From NCBI GenBank assembly GCA_001579985.1, contig LRSR01006154.1, positions 1 through 20,205 of the forward strand: a DNA stretch of 20,205 nt, written 5' to 3'. The DNA is from Hypsibius dujardini (taxonomy: Eukaryota > Tardigrada > Eutardigrada > Parachela > Hypsibiidae). Both the position numbers and the translations under genes were made by a program. Shown one piece after another: positions 11,701-18,430 of this stretch (positions are counted from its first letter, which is position 1; each line of letters begins with the position of its first letter). A model generated the notes under the pieces. It was not told where the DNA came from and searched no databases. It saw only the letters and a program-made list of their open reading frames with translations.

Positions 11701-12171
11701 GCTATTTTTTTCGCTTTCCTTGTTAGATTCGGGGACTCAATGAATACCGCCAGTCGTATGGAGAGTCACGGTGAAGGTATGTTCTCTTTTCTAGCAATCA
11801 AGAAATCAAGCTAGTCTTTACGGCAGCTGTTTTTCATGTATTTGACAGCCGGGAAAATTCACATTAGCTCTTCAACAGCGGAACGAATGCTCCAGAATGC
11901 CAATTTTATCATCGAATCGCGTGGTCTTCGTGAGATTAAGGTACCGCCTCCTAATTCGTTACCATTCTTTGTCAACATTAATTTACATTTCTACAATTAT
12001 TATACAGAATTAAAAATGATTATTTTAATATTATAGTATGTCATATTTATATACAAATATACGAGAGAAAAAAAATCAAAGTTGGAATCGTTTCTGTATT
12101 TTCAGGGCAAAGGGCAAATGGAAACGTTTTGGTTGCGAGAGGGTCTTGCGAGAGAGGGTCTTGGGTCTTAA
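3666..12171 (+). CDS. Receptor guanylate cyclase (natriuretic peptide receptor/GCY-like), 21 exons, 1064 aa
   Basis: Single-pass membrane receptor predicted to make cGMP from GTP on ligand binding. Exons: 3666-4017, 4083-4124, 4474-4776, 4932-5033, 5251-5282, 5342-5425, 5492-5629, 5891-5941, 6048-6221, 6467-6605, 6815-6890, 7065-7302, 7707-7886, 8453-8810, 9357-9657, 10296-10515, 10932-11079, 11372-11420, 11727-11776, 11849-11940, 12106-12171. They total 3195 nt and join in frame. Residues 1-27 look like a signal peptide. Residues 28-472 are a periplasmic-binding-like ectodomain ending in PPDVPQCGFRGDQC, a receptor-cyclase signature. The membrane helix is about 476-496. The kinase-homology domain (~499-800) includes LRRLNHP and DIYSIG, but HGN replaces HRD and ESG replaces DFG, so it is a pseudokinase. 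A coiled-coil linker follows (IERHAADLELVVAERTQAL). The cyclase domain (~858-1050) keeps metal ligands D883 and D927, guanine contacts E923 and C995, and N1002/R1006. FSDIVGFT is altered to FGDLPAFG. Total length is usual for the family. Least certain junctions are the AAG acceptor before 5251, donor GTCGCG after 5425 and the donor after 6605. Confidence 0.88.
4208..4290. repeat. TGTGTC hexanucleotide microsatellite in intron 2 of the cyclase
   Basis: About a dozen near-perfect CTGTGT units lie in the 349-bp intron between exons 2 and 3. The rest of that intron shows nothing recognisable. Confidence 0.95.
4788..4927. repeat. CTGT tetranucleotide microsatellite filling intron 3
   Basis: CTGT units with scattered variants (TTGT, CCGT, CTAT) occupy almost all of the 155-bp intron, ending about 4 nt before the acceptor CAG at 4929-4931. 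The pyrimidine-rich repeat would itself serve as the polypyrimidine tract. Confidence 0.95.
5630..5782. repeat. CAGA tetranucleotide microsatellite in intron 7
   Basis: CAGA units begin within the splice donor itself (CAA|GTGAGACAGACAG) and run about 150 bp. The rest of the 261-bp intron is unremarkable. Confidence 0.95.
6245..6294 (+). repeat. Upstream copy of a ~51-bp direct repeat containing a duplicated splice acceptor (intron 9)
   Basis: This segment matches 6418-6469 with few changes: both begin TGGATCAATGACTGA, continue GCTCATCGGAGTA and end CCTGCTACAGACA. The downstream copy contains the functional acceptor of exon 10 (AG at 6465-6466). The upstream copy therefore carries a decoy acceptor. 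Confidence 0.9.
6295..6390. repeat. Degenerate CAGA microsatellite between two copies of the intron 9 acceptor
   Basis: CAGA units with GAGA and GGCA variants fill the interval between the two direct-repeat copies. Confidence 0.85.
6418..6469 (+). repeat. Downstream copy of the intron 9 direct repeat, carrying the used acceptor
   Basis: Second copy of the segment at 6245-6294. It ends in the acceptor CTACAG at 6461-6466, after which exon 10 begins ACAGCCCTG. Confidence 0.85.
7303..7706. other. AT-rich intron 12 with short repeated AATTAATTTATAACAAGTTT-type units
   Basis: Three copies of TATAACAAGTTT embedded in TTAATTAATT runs occur between about 7325 and 7440. Nothing else is recognisable. 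The intron ends in a good pyrimidine tract and CTGCAG. Confidence 0.6.
8035..8385. repeat. TATTAGTAA(TAC/TGC) minisatellite in intron 13
   Basis: About 30 tandem copies of a 12-bp unit, TATTAGTAATAC or TATTAGTAATGC, grading at the 3' end into TATTAACAGTAA. It lies in the 566-bp intron between exons 13 and 14 of the cyclase. Confidence 0.95.
8990..9180. repeat. TTTAATTTAAAATATTTTAATTTAG tandem repeat in intron 14
   Basis: Roughly five to six copies of a ~33-bp AT-only unit lie in the 546-bp intron. The remainder is AT-rich with no other feature. Confidence 0.85.
9658..10122. other. AT-rich first part of intron 15
   Basis: Poly-A and poly-T runs and AT-rich sequence with no conserved exon. 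The usual receptor-cyclase motif just after the coiled coil is supplied by exon 16 in altered form, so no missing exon is needed here. Confidence 0.5.
10123..10212. repeat. TTTAA pentanucleotide microsatellite in intron 15
   Basis: About 16 perfect AATTT units follow a short ATTTT tract, upstream of exon 16. Confidence 0.95.
10580..10694. repeat. First copy of a ~115-bp direct repeat in intron 16
   Basis: This segment resembles 10797-10909 along its length. Both contain ATTCAGTTCAAAACTAA, AAGCCCAAACCAAAA and GCTTATGCCCAAAAATA. The offset is 217 bp. The sequence between is AT-rich. Confidence 0.85.
10797..10909. repeat. Second copy of the intron 16 direct repeat
   Basis: See 10580-10694. This copy ends about 20 bp before the acceptor of exon 17 (CAG ending at 10931). 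Confidence 0.85.
11510..11700. repeat. AATTAATTATTTC tandem repeat in intron 18
   Basis: Around a dozen degenerate copies of AATTAATTATTTC or a close variant lie in the 306-bp intron between exons 18 and 19. Confidence 0.85.
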
Positions 12172-12568
12172 ATCACACATGGAATGCTCCTCCTTGCCTG
12201 TTTCGTTTTTTCTGTGCGTGTGCTACAGATCCTGCGTCGCCTTTCACTTTTGTGCTTCTGATTCACTAATCTTATTAAAATTCAAAACAAAAAAAGCGGC
12301 TGCGAATTCTTTCACGTCTCAACGTGAGACGAGGCTTAATTAGAGAGAAAAACTCCGTCATTTCAAGGGGAAAAAACAATGGGAAGGAAGCAATGAATAT
12401 TTCATTCTTTATATAATTTATAATAATATATAATAATAATACGCGAACATTCACTCAACTTTGAATGGGTCTCAAAATTTTATCGTTGCTCAAAATCCTG
12501 AAATTCTTTCAAGAGTAGATGTCTAGGTGAAGTCACTTTCATAAAAATGTGAGTTTTAAAAATTTCAA
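12172..12568. other. 3' flank of the complete cyclase gene
   Basis: AT-rich with no convincing coding sequence. It contains a possible ATTAAA polyadenylation signal at 12274-12279, about 100 nt past the stop, and sequence resembling the 3' flank of the upstream cyclase. Confidence 0.5.
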
Positions 12569-12771
12569 TGAAAATTGTTAGTCTCGGAAACGCCCCTTCT
12601 CCTGCGACAACTGACAATGCAAACCATGCAAATGATTGGTCGATTGTTTAGTCAATCAAACGAAATCAGCTTATTTACAATTTCTTAGTTTGAAACAATC
12701 GACCAATCAATTGCAGAGTTTGCATTATCAATTATCGCAGGGGGAGGGGCGTGCGAATCATGCAAATTTTC
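12569..12771. mobile_element. Short inverted-repeat element (MITE-like)
   Basis: Arms 12591-12649 and 12693-12751 (59 bp each) are imperfect reverse complements, sharing GATTGGTCGATTGTTT at the inner ends and CGCCCCT at the outer ends. Weaker similarity extends outward to TGAAAATT at about 12569 and AATTTTC near 12765-12771. There is no coding capacity. Confidence 0.7.
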
Positions 12772-12894
12772 ATCTTGTTTTGCAAGCTCAGAATTAGTTT
12801 TTTTGGTATGAATAGGTGAGTTGAAGTGACAGCTATCGATTGATATTGTAGGATTTGTTCGATCTGGCGGCGAAACGCTCACCAACACCTTGTC

Positions 12895-13340
12895 AAGGAT
12901 ATATACTATAGTTTCGCGTTAGACAGGGACAGAGTACGAGCTGTGGAACGTTTAATCGGCCACGCGGCGTTGTGCTGCGTGTACGGTGCACACAGCCCTG
13001 CACTCGTTCCAGTACGAGCTGTGGAACGTTTAATCGGCCACGCGGCATTGTGCTGTGTGTACGGTGCACACAGCCCTGCACACGTTCCAGTACGAGCTGT
13101 GGAACGTTTAATCGGCCACGCGGCGTTGTGCTGCGTGTACGGTGCACACAGCCGTGCACACGTTCCACTTCAGTACGAGCTGTGGAACGTTTAATCGGCC
13201 ACGCGGCATTGTGCTGTGTGTACGGTGCACACAGCCCTGCACACGTTCCAGTACGAGCTGTGGAACGTTTAATCGGCCACGCGGCGTTGTGCTGTCCAGT
13301 ACAACTGTCCCTGTCTAACACGAAAATTCAGTATATCCTT
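12895..13340. mobile_element. 446-bp inverted-repeat element carrying 78-bp tandem repeats
   Basis: Outer ends AAGGATAT (left) and ATATCCTT (right) open ~35-bp terminal inverted repeats that also share GTTAGACAGGGACAG with its complement CTGTCCCTGTCTAAC. Between them is a tandem array beginning GTACGAGCTGTGGAACG at 12934, 13012, 13090, 13173 and 13251. Spacings are 78, 78, 83 and 78, and the last copy is partial. The third unit carries a 5-bp insertion. ORFs on both strands across it are repeat-derived (for example RPIKRSTARTG on the minus strand). No clear target-site duplication is seen. Confidence 0.8.
12934..13297. repeat. 78-bp GC-rich tandem repeat, about 4.6 copies
   Basis: Units start at 12934, 13012, 13090, 13173 and 13251 and are nearly identical. 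Unit junctions form a local inverted repeat, CGTTCCA - GTACGAGCTG - TGGAACG. The array is markedly GC-richer than its surroundings. Confidence 0.95.
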
Positions 13341-13869
13341 ATGAGATTTCACGAAAAATGGCTTACAAGGGAACAATTACCAGTGCAACTCTCCGATCGT
13401 GACCAAACTTTTTTTTTGAATACCATGTCACCTAAGATGATTGTAAAAAATATGACTCGCAGCAAAGAGTTTCCCGTTCAACGGGGAGAAATTCGGAAGA
13501 TCTCAATTGGCGCACGTACAATGCAACAGTCACTGAACTCTATCCAGGAGGTTTTTGTTGGTTGCGAACAGCGAAAACAGTAGGCGCAATTTCTGCCGTG
13601 ATTCCTTCAAAGGTGAGTAAATATTTGTCGTGGAATATGTAAATATGCGCAATGAGCGCGTATTTCGTTTTCTTGACGGGAATTAATTATGGGAATTAAA
13701 TATAATTATTATTATAATTATATTAATAATTAATTAATTAATTATGGGCGGAAATTTGGCGGGCTTTCCAGCCATCGGGAAAGAGCATTGGCAGCGCGGC
13801 GACGTCGAAACGAGGCGGGGTTTCCTGCGCATAAACAGGGAGATTTCTTCTGAAGCAGTTCTTTAATAA
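13341..13869. other. Spacer between convergent genes
   Basis: Positions 13395-13500 resemble 19350-19450 and probably belong to a dispersed repeat family. Positions 13680-13745 are an ATTAATTA-rich tract. A plus-strand open frame reaching 13583 has no recognisable domain and is continuous with the 78-bp repeat, so I do not call it a gene. Confidence 0.5.
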
Positions 13870-15429
13870 TCAGGGGAAAAAAAGGTTTTCTTTCATACCA
13901 TTGTTTTCCGGTTGGGTTTTTGGTACGCGAGGCACGGTTGTAGAGACGGTCTTTACTGCAGCCGGTACCGGAGGGAAGTTGAGGTTCACACCGTAGCTCG
14001 AACCAAAAGAAGAGCCTATACACTCGGGAAGAGTAAATATGATTGACCAATAATGGAATTATTCTGTCTCCTAGGGGGCCATTCACATATTACGTCATCA
14101 AAAGAGGGTAGGTGGGTGGTCTGGACCCCTGAGTTGCTCACCAGTAAAATAGGCCCCGCCCTCCAGTGTTATCTTAATTATCTAGGTAGGTGGGTGGTCT
14201 GGACCCTTGAGTTGCTCACCAGTAAAATAGGCCCCGCCCTCCAGTGTTATCTTAATTATCTGGGTAGTTGGGTGGTCTGGACCCCTGAATTGCTCACCAG
14301 TAAAATAGGCCCCGCCCTCCAATATAATTTTGATTATCTGGGTAGGTGGGTGGTCGAAAAAAGCCATTTTTTTATTATGTAATATAAGAATGACCCCTAT
14401 CAGCAAATAAATAGCACGACTGTCTCACCTAAAGTTGGACCGAAAGATGGACCGATCGAGGCGCCTGTTGAAAGAGAAATTAAACGTCCGACCTCAGCCA
14501 TGTACGAAAAGGTAACTTGATTCGCCTGCAGGCAGGCTCAACCCACCGATTGTCACTCCATAACCAGGTCCAATTGAGGGGCCTACAAGGGAACAGATAA
14601 TACGGATAATACACCTAAAAATAACTGGAAGCGTTCGGCTGACAAGGCAACATGACTAAAAACCAGGCATTTAATTACAAATCGGATGTTGAATTTTTTT
14701 AACGACCCGGAAACGTATAGTTAAATTACTCGTATTATTGTTTCTTATTTTGTTTTACAGCTTCTATTTAAATTTTAAATTAGGCGTATATGGACAAAGG
14801 ATGTCATTTAAAATTTTGTAATTAAGCATATAATTTATATAAAACGGATTTATTTTTTTAAAGTTTCTATTTAAATTTTAAATTAAACATAAAGATAAAA
14901 ATTTAAGGAGAGAATTTCCAACTAAATAAATTCCTTGCACATCATTTGCAGTTATAGCCGCAACCTACCGTAATTTGGACCAAAGGAATTGCCATAAGAA
15001 TTTCCAACGGTCATTCCGTAGGAATCGCCGTAACTCGAGCCTAAACAGAGAGAGAGAGAGAGAGAGAGTCCAGAAGTATTATCAATAAACCGGATTAGTT
15101 TCGTCCTGCGTTCGAGTTCTCCACCGGGTAGTATGCATTACCGTATGTGGCGCCGTAACTGGGACCAACTTGGGGACCTTCAAAATGCAAACACACCACA
15201 ATCTCATTCCATACTCCATACTCCATTGCAGACGATCGGGAATGTTGTCTTACCGTAAGAAGGACCAGTTCCCAATTCCAACTAAAACTCAAATTAAGCG
15301 GTTAAAGCTAATTCCCAGCGATTATCAAAGACTTCAAGCTGACGGAAGTTCAGTCAATCAGACAAACAGACAGACACTCAGACAGACAGACAGACACTCA
15401 AACAGACACTCAAACAGACAGACAGACAT

Positions 15430-15468
<39 letters not shown>

Positions 15469-15567
15469 CTCAGACAGACAGACAGACAGACAGACACTCA
15501 GACAGACAGACACTCAAACAGACACTCAGACAGACAGACAGACACTCAAACAGACACTCAAACAGAA

Positions 15568-15608
<41 letters not shown>

Positions 15609-16025
15609 CTCAGACAGACAGACTTGATTTGGTAAAGAAACTGCGATTCAAAAACCTTACCGAGCTGTTTGGCCCATAGTTATAGTTCGTCCCATAATTA
15701 TGATTATTCTGGGTGGAGTAAACAGGTCCAGCAATAATCATTACAACCACTGGGCGGTTTGTATGGTTTCCAATATTTTCGAAGATGGTTGAAACTGCAA
15801 GAGAACACACAAAGTTTTCCGATCGACTGATGATAGCGAAAGTATTTTCAGCATGAAGAACTTACGATTGAGGCCCGTACTGAGGAGATGCATTGCGGCA
15901 TTCTCATTTTTGACCACAGACTCATTCTGATTGAGTTTGTAGACAAACGTTCCGGCGGTGGATAAAGTGTCAGCCCAGCACGAAGTAATCAGGGTTGTTA
16001 TAAATCCGCCGACGAGATTCATCAT
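13870..16025 (-). CDS. Probable secreted Gly/Tyr-rich repeat protein, 8 exons, 215 aa
   Basis: Family not recognised. Exons in transcript order: 16025-15866, 15794-15661, 15281-15254 (28 nt), 15177-15142 (36), 15040-14969 (72), 14582-14547 (36), 14464-14429 (36), 14015-13870. They total 648 nt with matching phases and GT-AG introns. The start is the first of two adjacent ATGs (MMNLVGGFITTLITSCWA), a plausible signal peptide cleaved near CWA-DT. Residues ~30-98 form a non-repetitive part ending NYNYGPNSS. From ~108 the protein consists of 12-residue units such as GPQVGPSYGATY, GPSIGPGYGVTI and GASIGPSFGPTL, one per 36-nt exon; the 72-nt exon encodes two. The tail (168-215) has no cysteine and is Pro/Val/Thr-rich. 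It is paralogous to the neighbouring gene at 16775-19919. The intron before the last exon (14016-14428) is mostly an inverted-repeat element. An extracellular structural role is inferred from composition only. Confidence 0.75.
14074..14397. mobile_element. 324-bp inverted-repeat element carrying a second kind of 78-bp tandem repeat, inside an intron
   Basis: The ends GGGGGCCATTCACATATTAC (left) and the complement of GTAATATAAGAATGACCCC (right) are imperfect inverted repeats, each bordered by TA (14072-14073, 14398-14399), a possible target duplication. Between them are three full 78-bp units beginning GTAGGTGGGTGG or GTAGTTGGGTGG at 14108, 14186 and 14264, plus a partial fourth at 14342. The element makes up most of the 413-nt last intron of the minus-strand repeat-protein gene. 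Confidence 0.8.
14108..14356. repeat. 78-bp tandem repeat, 3.2 copies
   Basis: Units start at 14108, 14186, 14264 and 14342, exactly 78 bp apart. They share TGGTCTGGACCC and CACCAGTAAAATAGGCCCCG. The sequence is unrelated to the 78-bp unit at 12934. Confidence 0.95.
14583..14968. other. AT-rich intron with a short direct repeat
   Basis: The segment TTCTATTTAAATTTTAAATT occurs at about 14763-14782 and again at 14865-14884, near 100 bp apart. No further 36-nt exon of the repeat protein was found in it on either strand. Confidence 0.5.
15045..15068. repeat. AG dinucleotide microsatellite
   Basis: About 11 AG units sit directly upstream (in minus-strand terms) of the 72-nt exon. Read on the minus strand it is a CT tract leading into the acceptor CTGTTTAG. 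Confidence 0.9.
15355..15626. repeat. CAGA/CACTCAGA microsatellite in an intron
   Basis: CAGA tetranucleotides interrupted by CACTCAGA and CACTCAAA variants fill most of the intron between exons 2 and 3 of the 215-aa gene. Read on the coding (minus) strand it is a CTGT tract. Confidence 0.95.
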
Positions 16026-16459
16026 GGAATCGCACGTTACGAGATCAAAACAGCGACATAATTTAAAAACGGAAACATTTCAGCGTGGCGTTACCTGACT
16101 GCAATAATCAACACAGCGAAAGTCGACTATATGAGCAGGCGTTTGGTGAACTTTCTCGTTTAACAATTCAGAAAGCTGAGCCACATCTTGTTTCTCGGCG
16201 AATTTGCGAACTGTGCCAGAATTAAGAAAGGTCAAGGACAAGGTCTAACCTTTTAGAGAAAGTTTTGAACAAAAAGAAAAAGTGACCTGGTAATTTCAGT
16301 CACAGATCCGGTTTCACAGTCAGTCAAACTATATTGTATTATCCACTTGTACTTGGAAGGGAACTTCTGCTGAAATAATTTAGATCAGATCTGAGCACAT
16401 GTCGTGTACTGTAGCCCTCGTTTCTTGTCTTGCTTTCTTTCTGGCTATCGACTAAGTGT

Positions 16460-16506
16460 ATGTCTGTTTGTCTGTCTCTCTGTCTGTCTTTCTGTTTGTC
16501 TCTCTT

Positions 16507-16562
<56 letters not shown>
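16460..16562. repeat. CTGT tetranucleotide microsatellite
   Basis: CTGT units with TTGT and CTCT variants, about 100 bp, in the spacer between the two minus-strand paralogs. Confidence 0.95.
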
Positions 16563-16563
<1 letters not shown>

Positions 16564-16668
16564 GCGGCGACCTGCCTGCATTGATTTCTTATTTTGTTAC
16601 CTGCCTGTTCTGAGAAGAGTTATCCAGACAGAATAGTGTGAATGAATCCGTTTTATATCTCCAGATTA

Positions 16669-16674
16669 TTTATT
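16669..16674 (-). promoter_or_regulatory. Probable polyadenylation signal AATAAA of the 334-aa gene
   Basis: On the minus strand AATAAA lies about 100 nt after the stop codon at 16775-16777, a typical distance for the end of a short 3' untranslated region. Confidence 0.5.
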
Positions 16675-16774
16675 ATTGTACGATAGCATAAAACATTTTG
16701 AAACACAATACACTTCGTGCGTCGGAAACTGAAGTACAAGACAGTATGTTCTACTACCCTGCCATATTAAAAAA

Positions 16775-18385
16775 TCAATAATAAATTTGTCTATTAGGGA
16801 GATAGGAGTAATAAAAAGGCACGTAAGGCGTGCCAGTTGCCGGTTGATACGGCGCGTATCCCATCACGTTCGGTGCACTGACCAGCAGCGCTCCCGTTGT
16901 CGAAGGTCCATTCATGGGGCCGTCCAAACTTCGTCCTGCAAGCGTGGTAAGTTCGGATATTGATTTCATAGGAGCTGTACTATTCAGCTGGCCGAAAAGG
17001 TTGAGAATCGCCGACGTTCCCGCACTTGCAACGGCAGCAGGTTGACCAGAAGGCGAGCTTGCATTGCCTGAATTGGCTACGTAGGAAGCGCCATAGCTCG
17101 GACCGATGGTTTCGCCGTACGCCGCACCGTAGCTGGGTCCGTAGGTGGGGCCGTAGATCGCTCCATAGCTTGGACCGATAGTATTTCCTGTTGACAAGAT
17201 TGCAAGCAACTTTGTTTACGAAAAACAAAGGAATTTGATTGGCTGGCATGGATCCCGGCCGGCAGTCAGGCAAACTGAACAGCGAACAAACAGATAACCA
17301 TGTCGACACATAAACAGAATGACAAACACCGCAGACAGGCGGAAATAGAGACAGACAGGAAGACAGGAAGACATATATACAGATAAATAGAAAGATGTGG
17401 ACAAAGGCCAGACAGACAGACATATATACAGACAGTCAGACAGGCAGACAGACAGACATATATACAGACAGTCAGACAGGCAGACAGACAGACATATATA
17501 CAGACAGACAGACAGACAGGCAGGCAGACAGACATATATACAGACAGGCAGACAGGCAGGCGGGCAGACAGACAGACATATATACAGATAAATAGAAAGA
17601 TGTGGACAAAAGGCCAGACAGACAGACATATATACAGACAGACAGACAGACAGTCAGACAGGCAGGCAGACAGGCAGGCAGACAGACAGACATATATACA
17701 GACAGACATACAGATGTCTACAGAAGGCTAGACAGCTAGGCAGGGAGACAGTAGTTTGTATATTACCGTATGTGGCTCCGTAGCTTGGTCCATATGTTGC
17801 GCCTTTGTTTAATTGATTGAAAAAGGACAATTCAATGAAATGTAAGAAGACTAGCTTTTTTTATTAGGGGGTATTGATCAGAACAAAATCTATACATGTA
17901 TATGCATATGCATACCGTATGTAGCGCCATATGATGGACCGAAAGTGCTGCCTAAAACACAAGAAGATATGTTCATAATTCTGGATTACACGACCGATAA
18001 TTTTGCGACTCTTAAATTGCCGATATAGTGGGCAAAAGATTACCGATCGTTGGTCCATAAGACGCCCCGAATGTTGGCCCTACGGTTTGTGAAAAATGTT
18101 ATTCTTCAGTATACTGAATGCACAGAAATTCCGGTTAGATGCAATGGCTACAGTATAGTCAAACATGGAATCATGCGAGGTACATACCGATTGAGGGCCC
18201 AAAACTGGACGAAAATGTGGTTCCTGTAAACAGAAATAAATTCATATAACTATCTGTCTGACTGTCTATTTGGCTTGTCGTCTGTTTGACTTTTTTCTCT
18301 GTCAGTCTATATGTGTCTTCCTTCATGTGTCTATATCTTTCTGTCTCTCTGTCACCTTGTACCTTTCTGCCTGCCTGCCTGCTGC

Positions 18386-18430
<45 letters not shown>

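Larger units (their letters stand above)
14429..15177 (-). other. Micro-exon array of the 215-aa gene (36, 72, 36 and 36 nt)
   Basis: The exons 15177-15142, 15040-14969, 14582-14547 and 14464-14429 all start with the last two bases of a Gly codon and end with its first G, so each is phase 1-1 and removable without a frameshift. They encode 12, 24, 12 and 12 residues. Confidence 0.8.
16026..16774. other. Spacer between the two minus-strand paralogs
   Basis: It contains the 3' flank of the 334-aa gene, a CTGT microsatellite, and two minus-strand open islands (16369-16287 and 16210-16095) that look exon-like but do not join in frame. It must also hold the promoter of the 215-aa gene; I see no clear core promoter element. 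Confidence 0.5.

Noticed and set aside
3666-12171. A separate adenylate cyclase or protein kinase gene inside this span
   Set aside because: The kinase-like and cyclase-like exons are collinear, in frame with the ectodomain and membrane helix, and match the known single-chain order of receptor guanylate cyclases.
12893-13583. Open frames on both strands across the 78-bp array, including a 203-residue plus-strand frame
   Set aside because: The 78-bp unit is a multiple of three, so any stop-free frame stays open. The non-repeat tail to 13583 shows no domain or start of its own.
13742-14086. 114-residue minus-strand ORF
   Set aside because: It covers the terminal exon of the 215-aa gene in another frame. 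The frame continuing the 12-residue repeat (GSSFGSSYG) is preferred.
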